From Eoetvoesia sp035555955 (GTDB taxonomy: Bacteria > Pseudomonadota > Gammaproteobacteria > Burkholderiales > Burkholderiaceae_B), in assembly GCF_035555955.1 (NCBI RefSeq), contig NZ_DATMGA010000021.1, positions 1-64,000 on the forward strand: a stretch of 64,000 nt of DNA. Direction: 5' to 3'. The position numbers were made by a program, and so were the translations under genes. Below are positions 16,986 through 26,441 of this stretch, piece by piece. The notes beneath the pieces are model-generated. The model made no database searches. It saw only the letters and a program-made list of their open reading frames with translations, and was not told the DNA's origin. The first letter of the stretch is position 1; each line of letters begins with the position of its first letter.

Positions 16986-18017
16986 CTACTCTTCCAGATT
17001 CACCAGTATCTTCCCGGCCACACCTCCTTCATCGAGCAGCCGGTGCGCATCGCCGATCCGCGACAGCGGGACGGTTTGGCCGATCAATGGCGAAAGACTG
17101 CCGCTGTTCAAAAAGGATACGGCCGCCCGGGCTCCCGCCATGGTTCCCAGGCTGTAGCCCATGATGTTCAACTGCTTGATGATCATGATGACCGCATCGG
17201 TTTTCAGGATCTGGCCGGTTGTCAGCCCCGCGTTCACGATCCGCGCGCCGGCGCTGGCCAGCAGCATGGAACGCTCCCAGGTGGCCGCGCCGGTGTGCTC
17301 CACCACGACGCTGGCGCCCACGCCTTGGGTGGCCTCCATGACTTGCGCGACGATGTCGTCTTTATGATGATCCAGCACCAGCCCCGACGTTCTTTGCCGC
17401 AGTATGTCGAGCTTGTGCGGCTGGCCGGCCGTGGTAATGATTTTTGCATTGACCAGTTTCGCGATGTCCACGGCGGCGCTCCCGACACCGCTGGTTCCGG
17501 CCCAGATGAAGACGGTGTCTTCCGGCGTGAGCCTGGCCCGATTGATAAGCATTTCCCAGGCGGTTATATAGGTGTTGGCAAAGCATGCCGCCGCATCGGC
17601 GCTGACCGAGTTATCCAGGCGTATCGCCTGGCCCTCGGGAACTCTTGCGTATTGCGCGTAAGAACCGTTGGCGATGTCCACATTCATGCAGTATTGCGGG
17701 CGCTGGCCCCGGCAGGCGTGGCAGTGCCCGCAGGCGAATTGCGGGTTGGCCACGATGCGGTCGCCTACCGCGAACTGCGTGACATCCTTGCCGACCTCAA
17801 CGACTTCGCCGGAAAAATCGACGCCAAGGATGGCGGGCAGCTCGATCTGGAACGTGTCGTCGGAAAGCCCTTTCCGTATCCAGACATCGCGATGATTGGC
17901 CGACGTGCGGGTTTGCCGGATAAGAAGATCGGCGGGGCCGAACGCTGGAATGGGAACGTCGTCCTCGACCTGAAACACCTCGGGGCCGCCATGTTTGTAG
18001 ATTCTCGCTGCACGCAT
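16986..18017 (-). CDS. MDR-family zinc-binding dehydrogenase
   Basis: The 343-residue medium-chain dehydrogenase/reductase has a GroES-like N-terminal half and a Rossmann half (VFIWAGTSGVGSAAVDIAK). The structural-zinc cysteines are kept (CGHCHACRGQRPQYC), but the catalytic-zinc ligands appear lost: NHRDVW replaces the usual Cys segment and LGVDFSG replaces the LGHE segment. It is therefore probably an NAD(P)H-dependent reductase or dehydrogenase without catalytic zinc. The start at 18017 has AGGAG nine bases upstream. It ends the minus-strand run that begins at 23481 and is a paralogue of the dehydrogenase encoded there. Confidence 0.85.
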   Translation of the reverse strand: MRAARIYKHGGPEVFQVEDDVPIPAFGPADLLIRQTRTSANHRDVWIRKGLSDDTFQIELPAILGVDFSGEVVEVGKDVTQFAVGDRIVANPQFACGHCHACRGQRPQYCMNVDIANGSYAQYARVPEGQAIRLDNSVSADAAACFANTYITAWEMLINRARLTPEDTVFIWAGTSGVGSAAVDIAKLVNAKIITTAGQPHKLDILRQRTSGLVLDHHKDDIVAQVMEATQGVGASVVVEHTGAATWERSMLLASAGARIVNAGLTTGQILKTDAVIMIIKQLNIMGYSLGTMAGARAAVSFLNSGSLSPLIGQTVPLSRIGDAHRLLDEGGVAGKILVNLEE

Positions 18018-18112
18018 TGCGATTGCGCTCCTATGCCTTTCGATATCTGAAAAATCACCAGCCAGGCCGGCCACGGCGTGCTACCGCGCGCGGCCTGGCC
18101 TGGCTTGGCTGT

Positions 18113-18508
18113 TTACGCGGGAAGCCGGACAGTCACTTCGATTTCGATCAGCAATCCGGGAACCGCCAGCCCGGTCACCCCGATGATCGTCTGGGCCGGA
18201 TGGTCCTTGCTGCCCTGGATTTCCTCGATGGCCGCGGTCATGACTTCGTACTCGGTGGGATGCAAGGTATAGATCGTGCGGCGGACGACGTCGTCCCAGG
18301 TGGCGTTGACCGCCTCGAGCGCCACCCCGATATTGCGCATGGCCGCCTTGGTCTGCTCCCCCAGGTCGTCGCCCCCGATGATGGAAAAATCCGGCGCCAG
18401 GGCGACCTGACCCGCAAAGTAGGCGATGGTTCCCGGCTCGGCAACGGTAATGTGGCTGAAGCCAGGCGCCGGATGCAAGCTGGGGGGGTTGATTAATTTT
18501 CGTGACAT
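18113..18508 (-). CDS. RidA-family (YjgF/YER057c/UK114) protein
   Basis: The 131-residue protein is of the Rid family, which hydrolyses reactive enamine/imine intermediates, or acts as a dedicated deaminase within catabolic operons. Visible family features are AYFAGQVALAPDF, LGEQTKAAMRNIGVAL and the C-terminal GLLIEIEVTVRL. The conserved arginine of the GxRxxLP-like strand region is represented by VVRRTIY. A strong ribosome-binding site (AAGGAGG) precedes the ATG. It sits between the ABC ATPase gene and the dehydrogenase gene on the same strand, suggesting an amino- or imine-containing intermediate in that pathway. Confidence 0.88.
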   Translation of the reverse strand: MSRKLINPPSLHPAPGFSHITVAEPGTIAYFAGQVALAPDFSIIGGDDLGEQTKAAMRNIGVALEAVNATWDDVVRRTIYTLHPTEYEVMTAAIEEIQGSKDHPAQTIIGVTGLAVPGLLIEIEVTVRLPA

Positions 18509-18599
18509 ACAGGCCTCCTTGATGGCATGGTGAATACTTGGAATCCAGGCACTACTGAAAACTACCTCGGCTTATGCCGCTAGCGGCACTACGCATGAT

Positions 18600-20153
18600 T
18601 CATGGGCGAACATCGTATTGATCGCTTTCGTGAGTGAGATAACTGGCAGCATACAGGCTGTCCACAATATCGGGCCCGCGAGGAAATTCCGCCGCAACGG
18701 CTCCATCGCGCACGACCAGTACTCGATCCGAGCACTCGGCAACCTCCTCGATGTCCGAAGACACGTAGAGCACGGCCGCTCCGTTGGCCGCGGCTTTGCG
18801 TATCAGCGCAACAAGATCGCGCCGTGTCATTTCGTCTACGCCTTCGGTGGGCTCATGCAACAGCAGGACCTTGGGGCTGTCCTCGAGCACGCGGGCCAGC
18901 AATACTTTTTGCTGATTCCCGCCGCTTAGCGTGGCGATCGGCATGTCGGGGTGCTCGGCGACGACCTGGAAGTCGCGGCATACCTCGCCCGCCCAGGCAA
19001 GTTCACGACGCTTGGAGATCAAACGCGCCAATGTGTGTCGTGCGCGAGCCAAGGGCGAAAGGTTCTCGCGAACACTGGCTTGCAGCAGCACCCCCTGCGC
19101 CAATCGCTCGGCGGGCACCAGGCCAATACCATGGCGACGGCTTGCATAGGTGCCCGCGCGCGGCACCCGCCGCCCCGCCACCGTCACCCTGGCGCTGCCT
19201 GCACGCAATGCTCCGGCAATCAGGTACGGAACCTCCTCATAGCCCGCACCGGGAGCGCCGGTCAGCCCGACAATCTCGCCGGCGCTTATCGTGATCTCCT
19301 GCTCGCAAGAAAAGCGGTCGCCGTGCATATCGGACACGCTAAGAACGATATCGCGGCGGGAAGCATCCGCCAATGGCTGCACCTTTCCTTTCTGATGGAC
19401 GGCCGCCAGCCGGCGCCCGCTGGCCAGTTCCAGCAGCTTCTCCTCGGTGATTCCCGCAACCTCGACGACACCGGAGACGCGGCCATTCATCAACACCGTG
19501 GCGCGATTGGCGGCCTGCAGGACCTCGAGCATATGATGCGTGACGATAAGCACGCCTCCCCCCTGTTTCGCCACCAGGCTGGCCGTGGCCAATACTTTGT
19601 CGGCATCGCGGCCCCGCAGCCTTGCCGTGGCTTCGTCGAGAATTAGCAGATCCAGGGAACCATGGGGCGCGGCGTTCTTCAAGGCTCTGGCAATCGCCAC
19701 AATGGTCTGGTTTGCCGGTGATAAATCGCGCACCAGCGCCTCCGCCCCGAACTCGGCGGCCAGCGACTCGAGCAGAGGCTTGACGATTCGACGCTCCGCG
19801 GCCCAGTCTATGGTGCCGAACCGGGCAGGCTGGTACTTCGACATGCAGCAATTCTCAAGCACCGTCGCGTCGAAGCACAAGCCCAGGTCCTGGTGCACCA
19901 CACCGACCTGGGCGGGCCTGCCATCGCGCCCGTCAATGGCTACGGATCCACGATCCGGATTGACCACCCCGCTGACAATCTTGACCAGGGTCGATTTTCC
20001 CGATCCGTTATGGCCAAGCAATGCATGCACCTCGCCCCGCAAAACCTCGAGAGAAACATTCTGCAGGGCATGCGTGTGCCCAAACCGCTTGTCCACTTGC
20101 CGCACGCTCAACACGGCAGTGGAAGCCGCCAGCGGCTTGGGCCCGGCTGCCAT
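18600..20153 (-). CDS. sugar-type ABC transporter ATPase (RbsA/MglA family)
   Basis: The 517-residue protein contains two fused nucleotide-binding domains. The first has a complete Walker A (LLGHNGSGKST), a loose signature (LSPANQTIVAIA) and Walker B (LLILDEAT). The second has a degenerate P-loop (GLTGAPGAGYEEV), as usual in RbsA-type proteins, but a full LSGGNQQKVLLAR signature; its Walker B reads VLLLHEPTEGVD, with His for the usual Asp. The ATG at 20153 overlaps the binding-protein stop by one base (TAATG), indicating translational coupling; ATG 20168 is possible. It energises the permease at 21402. Confidence 0.9.
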   Translation of the reverse strand: MAAGPKPLAASTAVLSVRQVDKRFGHTHALQNVSLEVLRGEVHALLGHNGSGKSTLVKIVSGVVNPDRGSVAIDGRDGRPAQVGVVHQDLGLCFDATVLENCCMSKYQPARFGTIDWAAERRIVKPLLESLAAEFGAEALVRDLSPANQTIVAIARALKNAAPHGSLDLLILDEATARLRGRDADKVLATASLVAKQGGGVLIVTHHMLEVLQAANRATVLMNGRVSGVVEVAGITEEKLLELASGRRLAAVHQKGKVQPLADASRRDIVLSVSDMHGDRFSCEQEITISAGEIVGLTGAPGAGYEEVPYLIAGALRAGSARVTVAGRRVPRAGTYASRRHGIGLVPAERLAQGVLLQASVRENLSPLARARHTLARLISKRRELAWAGEVCRDFQVVAEHPDMPIATLSGGNQQKVLLARVLEDSPKVLLLHEPTEGVDEMTRRDLVALIRKAAANGAAVLYVSSDIEEVAECSDRVLVVRDGAVAAEFPRGPDIVDSLYAASYLTHESDQYDVRP

Positions 20154-21337
20154 TACTGCAAGCCCCATAGTTTCAGGAACCCCTGCTTGTAGTCATCGCC
20201 AAAAAGGGCTGTCGACAAGGCTTTCGATGACGACGTATCGACATTCTTCAAGTCCTTCGTCGCCACATACCGCACCGGCGAGATCGGATTCGCAGGCTCC
20301 TGCTTGAGCATGCCGCGCATGGCCTGATCCACGACAGCCCAGCCGATCCACTCGTTATCCTGCGCCGTATTGGCCGCGTAGATATCGCCCTTCTTTACCA
20401 GCGCCTGTGCGGCCGGCGTGCCGTTGAACGACGCGATATGCACTCTTCCCGTCGCGCCGGCCTGCTGAACCCCGGCCGCCGCGAAAATTCCCATATCGCT
20501 GTAAATCGGCAGAAGATAGTTGACCTCGGGGTGGCTGCGCACGATTGTCGTGGTCAGCCCGGTGATGGCCGTCGACCACTCTGCCAGCGGCGTATCGGTG
20601 ATTTGCACGATCGAGCAGGTGGCGCATTTGGCCAGGGTGTCCTTCATGCCTTTGACAATGGTCGGCGATGCGCTGACCTCGGACGTATTCATGATCACGA
20701 CATGGGCATGTCCGTTGGTATTGACGATCGCGGCCGCCGCCGACAACTGCCCTGTAAGGTACGAGTCCGGCGCCACGTTGCCATAGGTGTTCGGATCCGA
20801 GCCCTGGCCGGGCACGCCAACGACAGGCGGCGAGTTGATGGCTTCGACGGTGGGAATGCCCTTATCCCTGGCCGCCTTGATCTGGTTGGCAATGATCTTG
20901 ACGACGTCCCCATCGTTCACGATGGCGTTCGCCCCGTTGTTGATGGCTTCCTGAAACCCTTGCTGCATCCTGACGGGCGAGCTCTTGGCATCGAATACCG
21001 TCGTTTTCAAGCCCGCCCTGGCGGCTGCCTCTTTAACCGCCTCGGCGACGCCGATGATGGCGCCGATGCGGGCATCGACAACTTGAATGGCAATGGTCTT
21101 GCCCTTCAGCGAGGAGATGTCCAGGGGAGGGCCGGGCGGGGTGAACTTGGGCCTGGCCGAGTGTTCTTCAATCAATTGCCGCATTTGCGCGACAACATCG
21201 GACGCCGCCGCCGGCGCGGGCGCGGCCCCCGAAGCGGCGGGCGCTGCGGATGCGCTGCCAAGGGCAAACACCCCGGCACACAAAAACGCGGCGGCCACAG
21301 TGCTTACAACGGCCTTTCTTTTTCCGGGCATTATCAC
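20153..21337 (-). CDS. sugar-type ABC substrate-binding protein (Peripla_BP_4)
   Basis: The 394-residue secreted binding protein has a signal peptide (KRKAVVSTVAAAFLCAGVFA) and then an Ala/Pro-rich linker to about residue 70. The ribose-binding-protein fold follows (GKTIAIQVVDARIGAIIG, GANAIVNDGDVVKIIANQI, VNYLLPIYSDMGIFAAAGV). The start is a GTG with AGGAG seven bases upstream. It is the periplasmic partner of the permease and ATPase encoded beside it. Its ligand is unknown; flanking dehydrogenases and RidA suggest a small alcohol, polyol or amino compound rather than ribose. Confidence 0.88.
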   Translation of the reverse strand: MIMPGKRKAVVSTVAAAFLCAGVFALGSASAAPAASGAAPAPAAASDVVAQMRQLIEEHSARPKFTPPGPPLDISSLKGKTIAIQVVDARIGAIIGVAEAVKEAAARAGLKTTVFDAKSSPVRMQQGFQEAINNGANAIVNDGDVVKIIANQIKAARDKGIPTVEAINSPPVVGVPGQGSDPNTYGNVAPDSYLTGQLSAAAAIVNTNGHAHVVIMNTSEVSASPTIVKGMKDTLAKCATCSIVQITDTPLAEWSTAITGLTTTIVRSHPEVNYLLPIYSDMGIFAAAGVQQAGATGRVHIASFNGTPAAQALVKKGDIYAANTAQDNEWIGWAVVDQAMRGMLKQEPANPISPVRYVATKDLKNVDTSSSKALSTALFGDDYKQGFLKLWGLQ

Positions 21338-21401
21338 GATCTCACTCCTTATTCAAAGCCGCGCATATACTCGCTCTGCGGATATGCGATAGGCGGCGTA
21401 C

Positions 21402-22400
21402 TCAATGGCGGGAACTTCGCGCGAATATCTCGGCAAAGGCCACGGCAAGAATCAGCACCGCGCCTTCAAATACATTCACCACCCAGCTCTGCAGACCGAG
21501 AAACTGCAGACCCGTCGTGCCAACAGCAAGAAAATAAACGGCCCATATCGTGCCCCAGACGTTGAAGCGCCCAGGCGTAAAGGCCGTCGACCCAAGAAAC
21601 ACCGCCGCATAGGCCGGCAGGAGAAAAGCGTTGGCGATCGTCGGCGACGCCGCGGCCGTCTGGCCGCTAAGAACGATTCCCGCCAGCGCCGACAACACGG
21701 AGGCAAGGATCAGCGACACCGTTCGTATCAGGTTCGTGCGTATGCCCGCCAGCATGGCCGCCTTGCGGGCGTTGCCGGTGAAGAACATGCTGCGGCCCAC
21801 CGGCATGAAGCTCAACGCAATGTAAAAACACATTCCAATGACGATCATGTAGATGAACGACAACTGCACGCCATGCAGCTGCGTCTGGAAAACAGCCGTG
21901 AAGCCATCCGGAAGACCGCCTATCGTCATCGAGCCGAACGCTCCAACCGCAAGCCCCGTTACCAACGTGCCCATACCGAGGGTGACGATGAACGAATTGA
22001 TCCCCAGTTGCACCACGAACAAGGCATTGACGGCGCCTACGATCACGGCCAGCACCAGGGCAACCAAGCATGCCGCAACGGGATCCATGCCGGCATTCGT
22101 CGTAAAGTAGGCAACCGCGCTTGCCGACATCCCCATGACCGACGCCACGGACAAGTCGAACTCGCCGACAAGCAGGGCGATCGTGACTCCGATGGCCAGA
22201 ATCACGAGAGCGGCCTGCGTACTGAGTATGGTCGTCAAGTTGCCTATCGTGAAGAACGTCGTTGGCCGCAAGGCCGAGAAAACGGCGATGACGGCAACAA
22301 GCGCGATCAACAGGGCGTAGCGCTGTATGGAAGGCGCGGTACGCGCCCGTTGGCGCTTGGAGTCCGTCGTTGCCAGGGATTCAGATGTATTTGTGCTCAC
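21402..22400 (-). CDS. sugar-type ABC transporter permease (RbsC-like)
   Basis: The 332-residue inner-membrane protein has eight to ten hydrophobic segments, with the RbsC/BPD_transp_2 hallmark GVTIALLVGEFDLSVASVMG near residue 75 and a conserved FGSMTIGGLPDG loop. The start is a GTG (GTGAGCACAAATAC) with GAGG about ten bases upstream. It forms one importer with the genes on either side: 64 bases to the binding protein and 55 bases from the upstream dehydrogenase. Confidence 0.9.
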   Translation of the reverse strand: MSTNTSESLATTDSKRQRARTAPSIQRYALLIALVAVIAVFSALRPTTFFTIGNLTTILSTQAALVILAIGVTIALLVGEFDLSVASVMGMSASAVAYFTTNAGMDPVAACLVALVLAVIVGAVNALFVVQLGINSFIVTLGMGTLVTGLAVGAFGSMTIGGLPDGFTAVFQTQLHGVQLSFIYMIVIGMCFYIALSFMPVGRSMFFTGNARKAAMLAGIRTNLIRTVSLILASVLSALAGIVLSGQTAAASPTIANAFLLPAYAAVFLGSTAFTPGRFNVWGTIWAVYFLAVGTTGLQFLGLQSWVVNVFEGAVLILAVAFAEIFARSSRH

Positions 22401-22455
22401 CGCTGCCTCGTTCCTTTGGGGTAATGCCGTGCTTCGCCCCCGGTATTCTTTACTC

Positions 22456-23481
22456 TCAATATTCCAGGGTTATCTTGCCGATTATTTTTCCCGCCTCCAT
22501 CAACTCGTGAGCCTGCACGATGTCTTCAAGCGGCAAGGCCCGCCCGATCAAAGGCTTGAAATAGCCCGAATTCAAGTGCCTGACACTGTCCGAAAGGTCT
22601 TTCATCGTGCCCAGCCTCGAACCGAAGATCCTGATCTGCTTCACAAATGCATAAGTAATGTCCATGGCGACCTCGTCGCCGCTCGTCGCGCCGGCCGTCA
22701 CGATCGAACCGCCGAAAGCGCATAGCTCCAGCGTTCGTTGCCAGCTCGCCTTGCCCACGTGCTCGAACACAATGGATGCCCCCTTGCCCTCGGTGAAGTC
22801 CATGACCCGTTTCACCATGTCGGGCTTGTAGTGGTCGACGATCAAATCGGGGGCGTATGCCTTCAGCATTTCGAGTTTTTCTTCGGTTCCCGCGCTGGCA
22901 ATGACCCTGGCCCCCGCCAATTTCGCAATTTCGATGGCGGCGCTGCCCAAGCCGCTGGTTCCAGCCCACACGAAGACCGTATCCGCAGGGCCCACGCCTA
23001 CCTTTCCGACCAGCATCTGCCAGGCGGTGATGTAGCTGTTGGGGAACGCAGCGGCATGCGCAACAGGAACCTCCTTCGAAATCTTGACGGCATTATTTGC
23101 GGAAATAACCGCATATTCGGCGTAACTGCCGTTATAAACGGTGAAATTCGGACAATATTGAAATTCGCCGCGCCGGCAACGATCACATTTCCCACAAGGG
23201 ATATAGGGGTTGGCGATTACGCGGTCTCCCGGCCTGAAAGCAGGATCGACACCTTCACCCGCCTCTTCAATCACGCCGCAGACATCCACGCCCAGCACAG
23301 TCGGCAAGTCCACGTGATAAGCCGGGTGCGGATGCCCTTTGCGTATCCATACATCACGATGATTCACCGAGGTGGAAAGCATTTTTATCAATAGCTCGCC
23401 TTTGCCCGGTTTTGGAACCGCAATCTCTTCCAGTTGCAGAACACTGGGATCGCCATGCTTTCTTATCAGGGCAGCCCTCAT
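22456..23481 (-). CDS. MDR-family zinc-binding dehydrogenase (paralogue of 16986)
   Basis: The 341-residue medium-chain dehydrogenase/reductase is closely similar to the one at 16986: shared NHRDVWIRKG, VWAGTSG-GSAA-(D/E)IAKL and SLG/RLGTM blocks. Structural-zinc cysteines are present (CGKCDRCRRGEFQYC), and the catalytic-zinc positions are again replaced (NHRDVW, LGVDVCG). The start at 23481 has GGAGG five bases upstream. It is the first gene of the six-gene minus-strand run dehydrogenase, permease, binding protein, ATPase, RidA, dehydrogenase. An AraC regulator is divergent. Confidence 0.86.
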   Translation of the reverse strand: MRAALIRKHGDPSVLQLEEIAVPKPGKGELLIKMLSTSVNHRDVWIRKGHPHPAYHVDLPTVLGVDVCGVIEEAGEGVDPAFRPGDRVIANPYIPCGKCDRCRRGEFQYCPNFTVYNGSYAEYAVISANNAVKISKEVPVAHAAAFPNSYITAWQMLVGKVGVGPADTVFVWAGTSGLGSAAIEIAKLAGARVIASAGTEEKLEMLKAYAPDLIVDHYKPDMVKRVMDFTEGKGASIVFEHVGKASWQRTLELCAFGGSIVTAGATSGDEVAMDITYAFVKQIRIFGSRLGTMKDLSDSVRHLNSGYFKPLIGRALPLEDIVQAHELMEAGKIIGKITLEY

Positions 23482-23820
23482 CAAAACCTCCAACAGGTAC
23501 GGGATTCCAGCCCAGCCCCTGGAGTCCCCTCCACGGACGGCCAAAGCCTTTTCCGGCGCCCTCCGCTTCACAGCACGCGACGGCGGCTATCTGGAAGCAC
23601 CGGAAAACATGAGGTCGAGCATAGTGCAGCTATCCTCGCAGCGACCGGCACGCGATGAAATATCTGCACGCGGCGGATGTCGCCTGCATTCTCTGGACGA
23701 ACAGCGTCCTTTCCTCGTCTCCCGTCTAGGTAGAAACCCTCAACAAACAGACAAGCCGCGCGTATTAGCATATGTACAGTTGCATCAATTGGACGCAATA
23801 CGACGTGACACGAATTTGAG
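23482..23820. other. divergent intergenic region, 339 bp
   Basis: The region separates the dehydrogenase/importer run (minus) from its divergent AraC regulator (plus) and should hold both promoters. The part near the regulator is AT-richer. It contains TTGCATCAATTGGACGCAA (about 23781-23799), with TTGC/GCAA ends that could form an operator half-site pair. I see no gene in it. Confidence 0.4.
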
Positions 23821-24834
23821 ATGGGTTGCATGTATTCCGAAACTACACGCCTGCGCCGCGCAAAAAGCTATCACGACAACTTCATCTCGAGCGATCTGGA
23901 TGAAACAAAGCAGTACATCGGTCAGGCTATCAAGCCGCACGCCCTGACCCTGCTCGACCGCAAGCAGTCGCTGAGCGTAAAAGTCGGCCGCACTGCGTTC
24001 GGCCGGTTGTCGTTCATGTACATCCACCACGGCGCGGACGTCCACGTCTATCCGGGAAAGCTTGAAACCCTTTTTCTCTTCCAGGTTCCCATCCACGCCA
24101 ATAAGCAAGAAGTGCGGGTAGGCAGCTCCGTCATCCAGGTTTCTCCCGGCATCGCGTACGTGGTTTCACCCACGCTCGACCTGGAACTCAGGATGTCGAA
24201 GTACTGCGACAATGTGGTGCTGGCGGTAGAACGCAGCGGGCTCGAGCAGTTCCTGGAACAACTTCTGCAGCGGCGCCTGGACAGGCCGCTGGAGTTCTCG
24301 CCCAGGGTCGATCTTGATCAACACGGCAGCCAGGAGCTGGTGAGGCTGATGTCACACATGACGCGGCAGCTCAATCTGCCCTCGTCCAGCCTGCGGAATC
24401 CCCTCGTCCAGGCCCAGGCCGAGTCACTCTTGATGAGCACCATGCTCATCAACCTGGAACACAACTACCGCGACGAACTGCTCAGCGAAACCGCGGCGCC
24501 CAAGCCCCACCACGTCAAGAAGGCGCAGGCCTACATACTGGAAAACGCACAGAGCACGCTGACGCCGGAAGACATCGCCAGGGAAGCCTGCGTCAGCGTA
24601 AGGTCCATCTACGCCGGCTTCCAGACCTACCTGCATTGCACGCCGATGGCCTACGTCAAGAACGTCAAGCTGGACAAGATAAACGAAGAACTCAAGCAGG
24701 GCGACGCCGGGGCCATATCGGTTTCGGAGGTCGTATCGAAATACGGCATCTCCAGCCTGGGGAATTTTTCGGCCAGCTACCGCAGGCGCTTCGGCGAGCT
24801 TCCACGGGAAACCCTGCGCCGCAAGAGGTTTTAA
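23821..24834 (+). CDS. AraC-family transcriptional regulator
   Basis: The 337-residue regulator has an N-terminal sensing domain (AraC_binding_2 type; FGRLSFMYIHHGADVHVYPG, HANKQEVRVG) and a C-terminal double HTH (EDIAREACVSVRSIYAGF and SEVVSKYGISSLGNFSASYR). It is divergent from the ABC importer and dehydrogenase run, which is its probable target, with the inducer likely imported by that system. The alternative start is ATG 23830. An MFS gene follows 66 bases downstream. Confidence 0.88.
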   Translation: MGCMYSETTRLRRAKSYHDNFISSDLDETKQYIGQAIKPHALTLLDRKQSLSVKVGRTAFGRLSFMYIHHGADVHVYPGKLETLFLFQVPIHANKQEVRVGSSVIQVSPGIAYVVSPTLDLELRMSKYCDNVVLAVERSGLEQFLEQLLQRRLDRPLEFSPRVDLDQHGSQELVRLMSHMTRQLNLPSSSLRNPLVQAQAESLLMSTMLINLEHNYRDELLSETAAPKPHHVKKAQAYILENAQSTLTPEDIAREACVSVRSIYAGFQTYLHCTPMAYVKNVKLDKINEELKQGDAGAISVSEVVSKYGISSLGNFSASYRRRFGELPRETLRRKRF

Positions 24835-24900
24835 GCCCCGGTCTCGTGTCAGGCATAATGCCGGATTGCCTACAAGCATCCTGTGCAGGAAACCTAATCG

Positions 24901-26379
24901 ATGAATCGACGCGCAGTATCCGCGCCCCCTTCAAAAAAGCAGCCTCGCTTCAAGCCGGACTCCTCGCGCTGGCGGATTCTGGCCGTATTATTGATTGCGC
25001 TGTTCATGTCGCTGGTGTGCGTGAGCATCGTCAACGTCACCCTTCCTTCCATACAAAATGCGCTCCATGCTTCGCAGTCCGACATTCAATGGGTGCTTTC
25101 GGGCTACGCGCTGACGTTTGGCGTCGTCCTGGTCAGCGCGGGGCGCGCGGGCGACATCATGGGGCGCGGTGGGCTTTTCCTTATCGGCACGGGCCTGTTC
25201 ACCATCTCGTCGGTGGCGGCCGGTCTGGCTCCGGACGCCACCTGGCTCAACGCCGCGCGCTTCCTGCAAGGGCTGGGCTCGGGGCTGCTGAGCCCGCAGG
25301 GCATCGGCATGATCCAGCAATACTTTCGTGGCGCCGAACGCGGCCGGGCGTTCGGCTACCTGGGCACCGTCGTGGGCTTTTCGGTTGCCATCGGGCCGGT
25401 GCTGGGAGGGCTGCTCATCCATCTGGGCGGGCCCGACCTAGGCTGGAGGCTGACCTTTCTGGTCAACGTCCCCGTCGGCATCATCACCATCGTCCTGGGC
25501 CTGCTCTGGTTTCCCCGCCCTCTCTTCGCCCGCGCGGCAAGCCCTGAAACCGCTCCGCCGGGCCTGACTGGCGGCCTTCTGCGCTCGCTGGATCCGGTCG
25601 GCGCGGGCCTGCTTGGACTGGCGGTGCTGGCCGTCCTGCTGCCCTTCATGGAAGCCCACGACTCCCCCCTGACATGGCTATGGTTCCCCGCAGGCCTGGT
25701 GCTGGCCTATGGATGGGTCAAGTGGGAACGCCATTACGCGCGCCGGGGCGGCAGCCCCATGGTCGATCTGGATATTTTCTCCATTTCGAGTTTCACCAAC
25801 GGAACCCTGATCATGACACTGTACTTTCTGGGCATGACCAGCGTCTGGGTGCTGGTGGCGCTTTACGCCCAGATGGGCGCCGGCCAGACGGCATTCGAAG
25901 CCGGACTGCTTGGCGTGCCGGCAGCGCTGGTTTCGGCCTATGCCGCCGATTGGGCGGGCAAGCGGGTCATGCACTACGGCCGCAAAATCGTTATCTATGG
26001 GATTTTGCTGGCGCTGCTGGGCCTGGCATCGAGCATACTGGTTGCGTATTTGCACGAAAAAGACATGGCCAGCATTTGGTGGCTGGTGCTCTCGCTGTCG
26101 TTCATCGGCCTGGCGCAAGGCTCGGTCATCAGCCCGAACCAGGCGCTGACGCTGGCGGACGTGCCGCTGGACTACGCGGGAAGCTCGGGGGCCATCATGC
26201 AGACGGGGCAGCGCATCGGCACCTCGATAGGCATCGCAATGATCACGGCGGCCGCCTTTGCCGCGCTCAAGGCCTGGTCGTCGTGGGCCATTGCCGTCAT
26301 GGTCGGCTTCGGCGTGGTTGCCCTGGTGGTGGTGCTGGCCCTGCTGGTGGCCATCAAGGACTTGCGCGACCGCCGATAA
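24901..26379 (+). CDS. MFS transporter, DHA2 (14-helix drug:H+ antiporter) family
   Basis: The 492-residue inner-membrane protein has about 14 hydrophobic segments, as in EmrB/QacA. Motif A-like GRAGDIMGRGGLFLIGTGLF and motif C-like GTVVGFSVAIGPVLGGLL are visible. The N-terminus is cytoplasmic and basic. It probably exports toxic compounds using the proton gradient; no membrane-fusion partner is adjacent. It follows the AraC gene on the same strand and could be under its control, but the gap suggests a separate unit. It converges on aconitase. Confidence 0.88.
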   Translation: MNRRAVSAPPSKKQPRFKPDSSRWRILAVLLIALFMSLVCVSIVNVTLPSIQNALHASQSDIQWVLSGYALTFGVVLVSAGRAGDIMGRGGLFLIGTGLFTISSVAAGLAPDATWLNAARFLQGLGSGLLSPQGIGMIQQYFRGAERGRAFGYLGTVVGFSVAIGPVLGGLLIHLGGPDLGWRLTFLVNVPVGIITIVLGLLWFPRPLFARAASPETAPPGLTGGLLRSLDPVGAGLLGLAVLAVLLPFMEAHDSPLTWLWFPAGLVLAYGWVKWERHYARRGGSPMVDLDIFSISSFTNGTLIMTLYFLGMTSVWVLVALYAQMGAGQTAFEAGLLGVPAALVSAYAADWAGKRVMHYGRKIVIYGILLALLGLASSILVAYLHEKDMASIWWLVLSLSFIGLAQGSVISPNQALTLADVPLDYAGSSGAIMQTGQRIGTSIGIAMITAAAFAALKAWSSWAIAVMVGFGVVALVVVLALLVAIKDLRDRR

Positions 26380-26441
26380 GGCAGCGGGACTGCCCAGGGC
26401 TATTCCCGGCGGCCCGGCCCAACCGCCAGGCGCACGCTTCG

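Noticed and set aside
18600..20153. Loss of function of the second ATPase domain
   Set aside because: A degenerate second P-loop is normal in RbsA/MglA-type ATPases, so it is not evidence of decay.
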